Made by a program: the position numbers and the translations under genes
From: Branchipolynoe longqiensis
Taxonomy: Eukaryota; Annelida; Polychaeta; Phyllodocida; Polynoidae
Direction: 5' to 3'
DNA: 64,000 nucleotides
NCBI GenBank assembly: GCA_030323885.1
Contig: CM059187.1
Location: forward strand, 138,480,415-138,544,414
Shown: one piece after another, positions 1 to 11,037 of the stretch
Layout: each line of letters opens with the position of its first letter
Position numbering within the stretch: the first letter of the stretch is position 1
The notes under the pieces: model-generated
Database searches by the model: none
What the model was told of the DNA's origin: nothing
The model's input: the letters and a program-made list of their open reading frames with translations, nothing else

Positions 1-556
1 CCCAAAAGCGTTACCTCTGGAAACTTGGTGTAGTAATCTACAGTTATCAGGTAATTCTTATGATTTAACTCAAATAAATCGGCCCCCACTTTATCATATG
101 GTTGACAGGCGATTGGGTGATTTATCAATGGCTCGTTATGCAAATTTTTCCGGTTGTTTTGACAAGTGTCACAACGACTGACTTTATCCTCGATTTGCTT
201 GTTAATATTTGGCCAAAACATACAGTCCCGCGCCAACTGCTTGGACTTAGTCACCCCCAAATGCTCATGCAACGCCTCTATCATTTCACCACGAAGAGCT
301 GGAGGAACCACCACCCGATTGCCGTTCATTACAAGATTATTTTCAACTGTCAACTCATGCTTGTACGGAATGTACTGTCTCAGACACGGTGGTGTCTGTA
401 TACGTGTAGTGTCCCACCCATCCTCAATGTGTGAGATCAACATAGACATAGACACATCTTTTTCATATTCAGCTACAATCTTACTCAACAGACTCGACGA
501 CTGCATGTCCACTGCAGCAACGCAGAATGTGTCATCGAACAGGCTATCATGACCTA
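1..556 (-). pseudogene. Ty3/gypsy integrase N-terminal part (element A)
   Basis: Minus-strand translation matches the linker and the HHCC zinc-binding domain of element B's integrase (pattern H...H...CDTCQNN). A ~20-bp deletion near 557 separates it from RNase H. The DDE core falls outside the window. Confidence 0.75.
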
Positions 557-596
557 CTTTGGCGGTATGCGCCCTGGACAACGAGCCCTTCACATG

Positions 597-1611
597 TTAT
601 AACTGAATATTGTAATTCTGCAATCGCATTCGCATTCTTTGCATTTTAGCCGACAGCTTATGTATTGGTTTTTGCATTATGGCTACCAACGGCTTGTGGT
701 CTGTCTGAATTTGCACTTCCTTGCCAAATATATACTCATGAAACCGTTGGCATCCGAAACATATGGCGAGCATTTCTTTTTCAATAGTGGCATAACCACA
801 CTGCGCTGCATTAAGCGCATGAGATGCGAGTGCGATTGGTTTACCATCTTGCATCAACACGGCTCCCAAACCTGACTGACAAGCATCTACCTGAATCACA
901 ATGGGTTTCTTAACATTGTAATATGTCAATACAGGAGCAGTTCTTAACTTCTCTTTCAATTTATCGAACGCACCTTGCTGTTCGGCTTGCCAGTGCCACG
1001 CCATGTCCTTGGCTAGGAGCGTGCGTAGTGGTTTGGCTATCTCGGACATGTTGGGTATGAACTTGTGTACATATCCTACCATGCCCAGGAACCTTTGGAC
1101 GCTTTGTTTGTCACGCGGCTCTGGCATGTCTACTATTGCTTGTCTTCTGTCTGGATCAGGCTTTACACCCTGCTGGGTAAGTTGATGACCTACATACTTT
1201 ACTGTAGTCTTACATAGCAACGATTTAGCATCATTTAACTTCAGATTAACCGACCTAGCTCGGTCCAAAACAGCTCGGAGCCGCTCGTTATGCTCTTCAA
1301 CCGTTGACCCATATACCAAAATATCGTCCGTGACTATCCCGATACCGGGTATGTCGCCCATGACATGGTGCATCTCCTGAATAAAAATGTCACCGGCTGT
1401 TTTGATGCCAAAAGGCAAGCGTGTGTACCTACCTGTACTGGCCCCACAGAGTATTGAACGTGCACAAACATGAACTTTCCTCATCCAATTCTATCTGCCA
1501 ATACCCTGTCTTTGCATCCAAAACTGAAAAATACTTTGCACCGGCCGTTTTGGCAATAATTTCATCAATAGTTTTGGTCGGGAATGGCCCTCTTTTAATC
1601 GCTTTGTTCAA
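597..1611 (-). pseudogene. Ty3/gypsy reverse transcriptase and RNase H (element A), frameshifted
   Basis: Two overlapping frames (1429-1611 and 597-1484) encode the RT palm and RNase H. Recognisable motifs are LPFGIKTAG, the catalytic VTDD, the RNase H start VDACQSGLGAVL and TDHKPL. A 4-bp insertion near 1430 relative to element B separates them. The frame ends at a TAA at 597 exactly where element B continues through CHVKGS. This is decayed pol, part of element A. Confidence 0.9.
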
Positions 1612-1639
1612 CTTAGTCGGATCCAGACAAATTCTAATT

Positions 1640-3217
1640 TTATTTGTTTTTTTTTACAATCGTAATAGAGTTAACCCATTCAGTAGGTTCATCCTGTTCC
1701 ACTATGACACCTAACTCTACCATACGATCAAGCTCACTGCGTACTTTACCCTGAATGGCAAACGGAATCCGTCTAGGCGGATCTATGACAGGTTGAATAG
1801 ACTTATCGACATGAATGACAGCCTTTGCTTTGATCAACCCCAAACCCTGAAATACGTCTTTGTATTCGCTTACCAGCTTCTCTGCCCCTGTGCTGGAACT
1901 GTTCGTCGGTGTGGAAATGTTCGCCGGTTTGCCAATGTTCGTCGGTTTGGCTATGTTCGTTGGCACAGAGCTGTGCACCTCATCCACCCGTGCCAGCAGG
2001 CTCAACGTCACACAAGCCTGCTTGCCCAGGATGGGCTGGCAATCCGGCACCACCTGGAAGCGAAGCACACTGTCGTTGACGTCGAGCAGTGCCTCTCCAT
2101 CCGGCGTGATCCGGTGACCGGAGAACGTCACCAACGAACATCTGGTGTTCGCCAGCCTCCCCGGAGCGACTCTGTTGAACACGAACCTTGGAAGGACGTT
2201 TGCTTCCGACCCTGTGTCAAGCTTAAACTTGACAGGACAACCGTTCACCCGAACGATTGCATGCCACAGCTCGGCATCCCGACCAGCACCGCGATCGACG
2301 GCGCCCATAAACAGATCCGTTGCCAGTACATTGACTTCCGCCGGATCCGGGTCTTGCTCAGCATTGTGAGGGTCGGGCGCTTCGACGTGAAGCTCATTGA
2401 CTCTCCCGAGCCTGCTCCTACAGACCTTCCCGAAGTGCCCGATCTTCTTACAGGCAATGCAAGCCTTTCCTTTCGCTGGGCAGACTCCCCGGCGGTGTTC
2501 ATATCCACAGTTCTGGCAGCGGATCTTGAAATCTCCTGCACCGGCGCCGCTGGCAATCCAAGATGGCGATTTCCAAGATGGCGTCGCCGCTGACCGGACC
2601 GCCGGTGCACCGGTACGCGCATTAGCATAATTCCGAATGAAATCTATGTCTCTACTTTCCACGTCTGATTTGGTGTCCTCCAACAGATCTGAACTGAACT
2701 CAGTCATTTCGCACATACTTATGCACTTTGTCAATGTTAACTCAGTAGTTTGAAGCAATTTGTTCCGCAAATTCACATTTTTAACGCCAGCCACAATTCG
2801 ATCGCGCAAAAGCGACTCCTCCACTACTCCGTATTCACAGTCCTTGAATTTGTCCCTTATCGCTGTGATGTACGTCGCCATATTTTCTGACGCTTGATTA
2901 TGCGAATTGAATTTGTATCGTGTGATAATTATACTGCTCTTACCGACACAATAAACCTGAAATGCTTCAGTTAACGGCTTGATCTTGTCTTGATCGACGA
3001 ACGCAAAAGTCATATTGGCAAATACCTTTTGCGCTTCCTCGCCAGCAATGTGAAGGAAGATGCAGCATTGCACTCGTTCTCCTTTCAATATGACACCTGC
3101 CGCAGTGGCGTATATATCATATGCTCTGATCCATGTTTTCCAGTTCGATCTTGCGTTGTTGCTGAGGACAAGCTGACCAGGCGGCCGCAAACCCGGCAAA
3201 GTATTTGCGGGCGGCAT
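1640..3217 (-). pseudogene. Ty3/gypsy gag-protease-RT N-terminus (element A)
   Basis: This 525-codon open frame is the best preserved gag-protease stretch of the two elements. Residues 1-230 are a retrotransposon gag domain. Two zinc knuckles follow: an atypical C-x2-C-x3-H-x4-C at 234-246 and a canonical C-x2-C-x4-H-x4-C at 253-266, for nucleic-acid binding. The aspartic protease active site DTG is at 334-336, and the beginning of reverse transcriptase starts around 470. The frame then fails in a poly-T run (poly-A on the coding strand) near 1650 just before the RT palm, where element B reads on. Gag and pol are fused in one frame, as in several Ty3 lineages. The product would be a non-functional partial polyprotein. 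Confidence 0.9.
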
Positions 3218-3236
3218 TCTTCCTCATCTGACACCA

Positions 3237-3526
3237 TGTGAAAGTACAACGTCTGAACACTTCGAGTTCTGGATACTGAATCGTTTATTCACGCCGTAGG
3301 GCACGCTTGACCCGCCGGCTAAACTTTCCATGATGTCATCTCATTTGCATATCTCTTTGTCCCCAACTCTGCATATCGTTAACATATATTAACCACATGT
3401 CTAGACGTCTATTACGCATATATCACAGCATGTACACACCCAGTCTAACTGACCCACTACAGGTCTAACCTGCTCGCCGGCCTAATCAGTCAACCTGACC
3501 TACTTAGATTAGCCACACTGTTTACA
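3237..3526 (-). repeat. LTR apparently shared by Ty3 elements A and B
   Basis: The stretch runs TGTGAAAGTAC...CACTGTTTACA, giving TG...CA ends with a short imperfect inverted repeat. On its left it abuts element A's primer-binding site, so it acts as A's 5' LTR. On its right it abuts the 3' end of element B's pol, so it acts as B's 3' LTR. The first ~100 bp are clearly similar to the LTR at 7424. A purine-rich minus-strand tract (GAGGGGGG, near 3580) is the candidate polypurine tract, although it overlaps the end of the pol frame. The right boundary is approximate. Confidence 0.65.
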
Positions 3527-5312
3527 TTTGGCAATGACGCTGACCTACTCTGCGTCTGCCCGACTGGTTCGGGCCGCCCCCCTCAGGTGCCCTTATAATC
3601 TGGACTCGATTTCTATACAACATATTACCTGCTTCGTTCAAAATTTGATACTCTCTCCCTGAGATACACGTACGACCTAAAATAACACCTTTTTTCCATT
3701 CCCCTGCATGATTTTTGTATTTTATTTTGTCCCCAACTTTCATAGGTTTGTGCGGCTTACCACACTTCTTGTCATGAAACACTTTCTGGCTTTGCTGCCT
3801 TTTCGCTGTCTGCACTTTCTTTGGATTTTGTGTTTCAGGTATCAAAATTTCTTCCGCCATCGGCAACCTCCCTCTCAGCCTTCTGCTCATGAGCAGCTGA
3901 GCCGGAGATGCGTTCAAGATGGGCAATGGAGTGTTCCGATAGTTCAACAAAGCTAACTGAAAGTCTGTATTTGTTTTCTCACACTTCTTCAACATGTCTT
4001 TTACCGTTTGCAGAAACCTTTCCACCTGGCCATTGCTGCGTGGATAGAGCGGACTGGAATACACAGCTTTAAAACCATAATGTTGTGCGAACTCCCTGTA
4101 CTCATGGCTCTTAAATTGCGGCCCATTGTCCGAAATGACCTGACTAGGAATACCGTGCCTTGCAAAATTATCCTTCAACACCTTAATGACTGTGACAGAT
4201 GATGTATCACCTAACAACGTTACATCTGGATATTTCGTGTAATAATCTACAGTTATCAGGCAATTTTTATGGTTTAACTCAAACAAGTCTGCACCTACTT
4301 TCTCATACGGTTGACAGGCTATCGGGTGATTAATCAATGGCTCATTATGCAAACTTTTGCGGTTGTTTTGGCAAGTGTCACACCGACTGACCTCATCCTC
4401 AATTTGTTTGTTTATGTTAAGCCAAAACATGCAGTCTCGCACCAGCTGCTTGGATTTTGTCACGGCCAAATGTGTTTTGTGTAACGCCTCAATCATTTCA
4501 CCACGGAGACCCGGAGGAACCACCACCCGATTGCCTTTCATGACCAGATTGTTTTCTACCGTTAACTCGTCTTTGTGTGGGATGTACTGTCTCAGACACG
4601 GCGGTGTCTGTATGCGTGTAGTGTCCCACCCATCAATGTGCGTGATCAACATGGACATGTACACATCCTTTTCATACTTTCTGACAATCTTACTCAACAA
4701 ACTTGACGATTGCATGTCCACTGTGGCAATGCAGAACATGTCATCAAACAGGCTACCATGACCTACATTGGCACTATGTGCCCTGGACAATGTGTCAGCA
4801 AAAAACATCAAAGAACCCTTCACATGACATAGCTGAATATTGTAGTTTTGCAAACGCATTCGCATTCTCTGCATCTTAGCCGAAAGTTTCTGAATCGGTT
4901 TCTGCATTATCGCTACCAACGGCTTGTGGTCCGTTTGAATTTGAACCTCCTTGCCAAAGATATAGTCATGAAACCTCTGGCATCCGAAACATATGGCGAG
5001 CATTTCTTTCTCAATAGTGGCATAACCACACTGTGCTGAGTTAAGCGCACGAGATGCGAGTGCAATTGGCTTGTCATCTTGCATTAATACGGCACCCAGA
5101 CCTGACTGACAAGCATCTACTTGAATAACAATGGGTTTCTTGACATTGTAATACGACAACACAGGAGCAGTTCTTAACTTTAACTTCAACTTATCAAACG
5201 CGCCCTGCTGTTCGGTTTGCCAGTGCCACGCGACATCCTTAACAAGCAGCGTGCGCAGTGGTTTGGCAATCTCGGACATGTTGGGTATGAACTTGTGCAC
5301 ATATCCAACCAT
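3522..5312 (-). CDS. Ty3/gypsy RNase H and integrase, intact 596-codon frame (element B)
   Basis: This is the C-terminal half of a Ty3/gypsy polyprotein that would integrate retrotransposon cDNA. RNase H spans about 60-180, with candidate catalytic D66 (VDACQS), E101, D128 (TDHK) and D173 (ADTLS). The integrase zinc domain has H278, H281, C311 and C314. The DDE core has D342 (GADLF), D395 (SDNGPQF) and E431 (GQVERF), spacing D-x35-E as in retroviral-type integrases. A basic C-terminal domain follows, with no chromodomain that I can recognise. The listed start is only the first Met after a frameshift; the true frame continues from RT. Domain order is typical of animal Ty3 elements often annotated as K02A2.6-like. 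Confidence 0.9.
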   Translation of the reverse strand: MVGYVHKFIPNMSEIAKPLRTLLVKDVAWHWQTEQQGAFDKLKLKLRTAPVLSYYNVKKPIVIQVDACQSGLGAVLMQDDKPIALASRALNSAQCGYATIEKEMLAICFGCQRFHDYIFGKEVQIQTDHKPLVAIMQKPIQKLSAKMQRMRMRLQNYNIQLCHVKGSLMFFADTLSRAHSANVGHGSLFDDMFCIATVDMQSSSLLSKIVRKYEKDVYMSMLITHIDGWDTTRIQTPPCLRQYIPHKDELTVENNLVMKGNRVVVPPGLRGEMIEALHKTHLAVTKSKQLVRDCMFWLNINKQIEDEVSRCDTCQNNRKSLHNEPLINHPIACQPYEKVGADLFELNHKNCLITVDYYTKYPDVTLLGDTSSVTVIKVLKDNFARHGIPSQVISDNGPQFKSHEYREFAQHYGFKAVYSSPLYPRSNGQVERFLQTVKDMLKKCEKTNTDFQLALLNYRNTPLPILNASPAQLLMSRRLRGRLPMAEEILIPETQNPKKVQTAKRQQSQKVFHDKKCGKPHKPMKVGDKIKYKNHAGEWKKGVILGRTCISGREYQILNEAGNMLYRNRVQIIRAPEGGGPNQSGRRRVGQRHCQM

Positions 5313-6079
5313 GCCCAGGAACCTTTGGACGCCTTGTTTGTCAGGCGCTCTGGCATGTCAACTATTGCTTGTATTCTGTCTGGATCAGGCTTCACACCTT
5401 GTTGGGTAAGTTGATGACCTACATACTTTACTGTAGTTTTGCATAGCAAAGATTTTCTCTCGTTTAATTTAAGATTTACCGACCTAGCTTGGTCCAACAT
5501 GGCCTTGAGCCTCTCATTGTGTTCCTCAACCGTTGACCCATATACCAAAATGTCGTCTGTGACTATCCCTATACCGGGTAGATCGCCCATGACACGGTGC
5601 ATTTCCTGAATAAAAATGTCACCGGCTGTTTTGATTCCAAAAGGCAGGCGGGTGTACCTGTACGGGCCCCACGGAGTGATAAACGTGCACAGACACAAAC
5701 TTTCTTCATCTAACTTTATTTGCCAATACCCTGTCATTGCATCCAAAACTGAGAAATATTTCGCATCTGCCATTTTGGCAATAATTTCGTCAATTGTTTT
5801 GGTAGGGAAAGGCTCTCTCCTTATCGCTTTGTTCAACTTAGTCGGATCTAGACAAATCCTTATCTTATTTGTTTTTTTAACGATAGTTATGGAATTAACC
5901 CACTCGGTAGGTTCATCCTGCTCAACTATTAAACCCAACTCCACCATGCGATCAAGCTCACTACATACTTCACTTTGAATAGCAAATGGGATCCGTCTAG
6001 GTGGATCGATAACAGGTTGTACAGATTTATCAACATGAATGACAGCATTTGCCTTGATCAAACCCAAACCCTGAAACAC
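5186..6079 (-). pseudogene. Ty3/gypsy reverse transcriptase (element B), frameshifted
   Basis: RT palm motifs are present: VLDAMTGYWQ with D113, LPFGIKTAGD, and the catalytic pair D175-D176 in IVTDDILVYG. After the triplets for DMPE the frame shifts relative to element A near 5340, and the last ~50 residues are out-of-frame read-through. The upstream end is set by a TAG stop near 6110 between protease and RT. Confidence 0.9.
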
Positions 6080-6100
6080 ATCTTTGTATTCGCTTACCAG

Positions 6101-6517
6101 CTACTCAGCCTGGGCGCTGGCACTGTTCGTCGGCTTGGAAATGTTCGTCGGCACAGCACAGTGCACCTCATCAACCCGGGCGAGCAGGTTCAATGTCACG
6201 CAAGCCTGCTTGCCCAAAATAGACTGACAGTTCTGCACCACTTGGAACTTGAAGTCTCTGCCATTTACGTCAACCGACGCCTCACCGTCGGGAGTGATCC
6301 GATGTCCTGAGAACGTCATCAATGAACACCTGGTGCTCGTCAGCTGCCCCGGCGCGACTCTGTCGAAGACGTTCCTCGGCTGCACGTTCGCCTCCGACCC
6401 GGTGTTGAGCTTGAACTTGACAGGGTGACCGTTCACTCGGACGGTCGCGTACCACAGCTCGGCATCTTGCTCGGCACCGCGGTCCACGGCACCGACGAAC
6501 AGATTCATTGTCAGCAC
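6101..6517 (-). pseudogene. Ty3/gypsy aspartic protease (element B)
   Basis: The protease segment matches element A's, with the region around KFKLNTGSEANV. The active-site DTG of element A reads NTG here, so the catalytic aspartate is replaced by asparagine. The frame ends at a nonsense codon absent from element A. Confidence 0.85.
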
Positions 6518-7404
6518 ATTGACCTCTGCCGGATCTGGGTCTTGCTCAGCATTGTGAGGGTCGGGCTCTTCAACGGTAACCTCGTTGACTCTGCCAAGTT
6601 GCTCCTGCAGACCTTACCGAAGTGCCCGATCTTCTTGCAGGTTATGCAAGCTAGCTTTGCCTTTCGCTGGGCAGACTCCCCGGCGGTGTTCGTATCCACA
6701 GTTCTGAAGCGGATCTTGAGCTCTCCTGCACCGGCACCGCCAGAATTCCAAGATGGCGATTTCCAAGGCGTCGCCGATGACCGAACTGCCGGTGCACCGG
6801 TACGCACAGTAGCATAATTCCTAAGAAAATCAATTTCCTTACTCTCAACATCTGATTTGGTGTTCTCCAACAGATCCGAACTGAATTCACTCATTTCACA
6901 CATACTCACACACTTCTCCAGAGTTAACTCAGCAGTTTGCAGCAGTTTGTTAAGCAAATTTACGCTCCTTACACCAGCCACTAACCGATCGCGCAACAGT
7001 GACTCCTCCACTGTTCCATATTCGCAATCCTTTACCTTGTCTCTCAAAGCTGTGATGTACGTAGCCATAGTTTCTGTAGCTTGATTATGCGTATTAAACT
7101 TGTATCTTGTTATTATCAAACTGCACTTGCCTACACAATATGTTTGAAATGCTTCCGTAAGTGGTCCGATCCTGTCTCGATCAGCGAGAGCGATGTCCAT
7201 ATTGGCGAAAACCGTTTGTGCTTCTTCGCCAGCGACGTGAAGAAAGATGCAGCATTGCACTCGTTCCGTCTTCAATATGACACCTGCCGCAGTGGCGTAT
7301 ATGTCATATGCTCTGATCCATGTTTTCCAGTTCGATCTTGCGTTGTTGCTGAGGACAAGCTGATCAGGCGGCCGCAAACCCGGCAGTGTATTAGCTGGCA
7401 GCAT
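6511..7404 (-). pseudogene. Ty3/gypsy gag (element B)
   Basis: A 297-codon gag frame runs close to element A's gag. The first zinc knuckle is scrambled by a small deletion near 6705 and restored by an insertion near 6650. The second knuckle (CITCKKIGHFGKVC) is intact. A frameshift near 6515 uncouples it from protease. Confidence 0.88.
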
Positions 7405-7423
7405 TCTTCCTCATCTGACACCA

Positions 7424-7754
7424 TGTGAAAGTACAACGTCTGAACACTTTGACTTCTGGATACTGAATGGTTTATTCACGTCCAGGGCTCGCTGAACCAC
7501 CGCTAAACTTTCCATGACATCATCTCATTTACATACTCCTTTGTCTCACTCACCGTCTAGAACTTCATGCATCTCATTAGCATATGTTACCCACATGTCT
7601 TGGACATCTATTAGTATTACGCATATATATCACAATACTCATGGCCTATTAATGGGATGGGTTGGGAGGGGGGGGGGGTGCGGGGGGGGGGAGAGACAAA
7701 AGCTCACATCCCCCCCTTTAGATACACATACATATAAATGTCACAGGTGTTACA
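7424..7754 (-). repeat. 5' LTR of Ty3 element B
   Basis: It begins TGTGAAAGTACAACGTC directly beside the element B primer-binding site and follows the 3237 LTR for over 100 bp. It then contains G-rich runs at 7668-7691 not seen in the other copy. The right end is placed at a TTACA near 7754 and is approximate. Confidence 0.6.
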
Positions 7755-8105
7755 AATAACATATCATAAATGAAATATAATAAATGTTACACATACAAGA
7801 ACACTTTTACTTTGGTTTGACACGTGGTCGGCGTTCATCCTAGTCCTAGATATACCATAGAAATAGAAGAGATGGAATGCCAACGCCTAGCCATAGAAAT
7901 AGAATAATTTCTTCCGCTAAGGCATTTAATTAATTCTTATCAATTGTTCAAAACAGCAGATTTATATATTTGTTTTTAAAGAAAGTATTTATTGCAATAA
8001 TTTAGTTTCGTCCCATTTAATTCAATATCAAAACATAAATTAATACACATGTGTACACAAAGTAGGCCTAGTACTAGTACCAAAGGCAATGTATAGTGTC
8101 TTTGG
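7755..8105. other. AT-rich intergenic DNA, no recognised feature
   Basis: I see no coding potential, RNA gene or clear repeat boundary here. Confidence 0.5.
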
Positions 8106-8752
8106 TAGTACCAGAGAGCGTGTATATCAACAGATGAGAGGGACAACTCCCATACTAGACCGTGTAACAGCTGCCGACTGTGGCGCTCCAAGTGGTGGTT
8201 GTTGAACAGTATATGACACAGCTGTCAAACTCAAGGCATTGTCAATGGTCGCATGCAATCTTCATACAGAAAAAGTGAAATATCTCTAAAACTACACCAC
8301 ATAGAAACAAACTGTTTGGAACACATATAGAAAACATATTTAACGATGAGACTATATTAAATTCACATGGCTAGGGTTCTGTATTTCTATTAATTTTGAA
8401 TAAAATACACGTTTTGCACTACACGTATGGCAAACTCAAGGCATTGTCAATGGCGGTGAGCAATCTTCATACAGAAAACGTTAAATATCTCTTAAACTAC
8501 ACCACATAGAAACAAGCCGCTTGGAACACATATAGAAAACATGTTTACCAAAAGGATTATATTAAATTGATAAGGTTCGGCTTCTGTATTTCTATTAATT
8601 TTGAATAAAAACAAATGTTTTGCACTACGCGTACCGGCAAACTCAAAGCTTGTTCAACACTAACCGCCAGGAACGCCACTGTAGCCTGTGTTACCGATTT
8701 TCGCGGGAGTTGTCCCTCTCATCTGTTTATATACACGCTCTCTGGTACTACC
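8106..8752. mobile_element. TIR element, family ending in the AGAGAGCGTGTATA motif, copy 1
   Basis: Terminal inverted repeats (about 50 bp: CCAGAGAGCGTGTATA, then CAGATGAGAGGGACAACTCCC) flank two tandem ~215-bp internal modules that start near AAACTCAAGGCATTGTCAATGG. There is no coding capacity, so it is a MITE-like non-autonomous element. A second copy lies inverted at 18702-19332. Confidence 0.75.
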
Positions 8753-8803
8753 AGAGAGCGTGTATATAAACAGTTTATATACACGCTCTCTGGTACTACC
8801 AGT
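8745..8803. repeat. Palindrome made of two back-to-back TIRs
   Basis: GGTACTACCAGAGAGCG...CGCTCTCTGGTACTACC is a near-perfect palindrome that abuts the right TIR of the preceding element. It looks like TIR ends left without any interior. Confidence 0.8.
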
Positions 8804-9051
8804 AGTACTACTACTAGTAGTATCCCCTAATTAACCACAAATGTTATTTTCATGTCATTTATTTTGTTTCAAATGTCATTTTATTGAATTGTATCAATAG
8901 AACATGAATGAAACTAACTTCACTGAAAATGTCATCAAGAGATCTCAATTATTTTAGCAGATTGAAAACTTCAAAGTCGATTCTTCAGTAGTCAAAAACA
9001 GCAAAATATCATTACAAATATAAGGTATCTACTTTTAAAACCAGAAGTATC

Positions 9052-9119
9052 TCACTGTCAGCAGAGAGCGTGTATATAAACAGATATATCTGTTTATATA
9101 CACGCTCTCTGCTGTCAGT
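9052..9119. repeat. ~68-bp near-perfect palindrome, TIR-TIR hairpin
   Basis: GCAGAGAGCGTGTATATAAA is followed by its exact reverse complement across the centre ATAT, and the arms extend through CACTGTCA/TCAGTG with one mismatch. It is the same terminal motif as the 8106 element, with no internal module. Confidence 0.85.
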
Positions 9120-9166
9120 GAAGGCTCCCACAGGCATAGCGCATGTGACGATGTGTACGAAGCAAC

Positions 9167-9910
9167 CAGGGGCCAAATGTAAGAGTCCGGGTTAGCGCTC
9201 GTAACACACGCGTCGCCCGGATTTCCCGGGTTAGCGGCCAAAGTGTCAATGTATGTGCGCGGGTTAGGCTACCGCCTCGAGGGTTAACGTCGCCTTCACT
9301 AACCCCAAGTTGAGCCTGGGTTAACGTGCAGGTTAGACACCAACTCGGGCCAAATCTATTCAATGCGACCATATTTTACAGAATTACATACTCAAATCGT
9401 GAAATTTCATTAAATTAACCCTAAATTCGAAGCGTTATTAAGGCTACTGCTGCATTGGCGGCGATATTGATATTTATATTTTCAAATCGACGAACGTAAA
9501 GTGCACAAATCGCCGCCGCCGCCGCATCGACGTGGCTTTCCATACTGGCAGTGGCGACGGTTTGTTTACTGTACTTTCGTCGATTCAAAAATATAACTAT
9601 TAATATCGCCGCCAATGCGGCAATAGCCTTAATAACGCTTCGAATTTAGGGTTAATTTAATGAAATTTCACGATTTGAGTATGTAATTCTGTTAAATATG
9701 GTCGCATTTAATATATTTGAGCCTAATATATAGCTACAAACGCAGAGGGATTTCCCAAATCTATAAATAACTGAAACGTTAGCTAACCTGCGCACGCTTT
9801 GGTCAGATACATCCCCCGTGACACATATATCAACACCGACAATAGCTACCCCGCCGGCCGCCCTTAACTCCGCAGCCGATAAATTGTGCTTCATACATTT
9901 AGCCCCTGGG
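9167..9910. mobile_element. Foldback element with long internal inverted repeat
   Basis: The ends CAGGGGCCAAATGTA and TACATTTAGCCCCTG are inverted. Inside, 9357-9540 and 9541-9712 are arms of a long palindrome that includes TTAACCCTAAATTCGAA and clustered GCCGCC motifs. There is no ORF of note. Confidence 0.75.
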
Positions 9911-10860
9911 CCCATATGTATGTGTCGGGGTTAGCGCTGCGAAGCTGGTTTTCGGCGGGTTTATTATCGCCGTATGTATGTGTCGGCGTTAGACAAACAC
10001 CGCAAGCTTAAAGTCGCATGCCCTAACCCCAAGCCATAGGATGGTTAACGTCGATGTTAGGGACCGATTATGCCCAAATCTATTCAATACGATCATATTT
10101 AACAGAATTACATATGCAACAAGTGAATTTTTTTTATCAATTTAACCCTAAATTCTAACCGTTATTAACGCTACCGCCGCATTGGCGGCGATATTAATAG
10201 TGTCGAATCGACGAATGTAAAGTAAACAAATCGCCGCCACTGCAGCGACGTCGATATCCATACTGCCAACGCCACCGCATCGGCGGCAATATATTAGGCC
10301 CAAATCTATTCAATGCAATCATATTTAACAGAATTACATACGCAATAAGTGAATTTTTTTGATCAAGTTAGCCCTAAATTTGAACCGTTATTAATGCTGC
10401 CGCCGCATTGGCGGCGATATTAATAGTGTCGAATCGACGAATGTAAAGTAAACAAATCACCGCTGCTGCAGCGACGTCGATATCCATACTGCCAACGCCG
10501 CCGCATCGGGGGCAATATAATAGGCCCAAATCTATTCAATGCGATCATATTTAACAGAATTACATACGCAATAAGTGAAATTTGATCAATTTAACCCTAA
10601 ATTCGAACCATTATTAATGCTGCCGCCGCATTGGCAGTGATATTAATAGTGTCGAATCGACGAATGTAAACTAAACAAATAGCGTTGCTCGCCGGCAACA
10701 GGCTCACCACTAAGTTGCTAAATAACTAATACGTTAACTAACCCCTTTGGACTCATACATGCCCCGTGACACATCTGGAACACCGGTGTTAGATAACCCG
10801 GAACCCGCTTTTAACACCGGAGCTGATAAAAGGTTGCTCATACATATGGCCCCTGGGTTC
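9904..10860. mobile_element. Second foldback-type element with three ~226-bp tandem arms
   Basis: It shares the CCCCTGGGCCCATATG junction with the preceding element and ends CATATGGCCCCTGGG. The units beginning GCCCAAATCTATTCAA near 10072, 10298 and 10523 repeat the arm found in the 9167 palindrome. The same arm recurs in the 14652 and 54543 elements. Confidence 0.65.
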
Positions 10861-11037
10861 AGTGGTTGTGGGCACTTTAGGTGTACAACGTCCTAACGAC
10901 ACTGTCGGTCATATGTATTTATATTATATTTACAAACAAAATAGTTTACTTATTCCATTTAAATCAGTTGAATAACATTTCTATTTTCGAAAACAAAAAT
11001 GCATATGAACGCGCCATGACAGAGACTACACAGCCCC

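Larger units (their letters stand above)
1..3236 (-). mobile_element. Ty3/gypsy LTR retrotransposon A, internal region, decayed, cut by window edge
   Basis: On the minus strand this reads gag, protease, reverse transcriptase, RNase H and the start of integrase, which is the Ty3/gypsy order. A likely primer-binding site lies at 3225-3236 on the minus strand (TGGTGTCAGATG) and fits the 3' end of tRNA-Leu. Compared with element B it carries a 4-bp insertion near 1430, a frame change in a T-run near 1650, and a stop plus a ~20-bp deletion near 557-597. It is non-autonomous as it stands. The 3' part of integrase and the 3' LTR lie outside the window. Confidence 0.93.
3527..7423 (-). mobile_element. 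Ty3/gypsy LTR retrotransposon B, nearly full-length internal region
   Basis: Minus-strand gag, protease, RT, RNase H and integrase lie in order between two LTR-like stretches. Sequence is clearly related to element A but not identical, so these are two different copies. Lesions are an in-frame TAG near 6110, a frameshift near 6515 (gag/protease), compensating indels across the first zinc knuckle (6650-6710) and a frameshift near 5340 inside RT. The integrase frame is intact. A tRNA-Leu-type primer-binding site is at 7412-7423. Confidence 0.93.
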
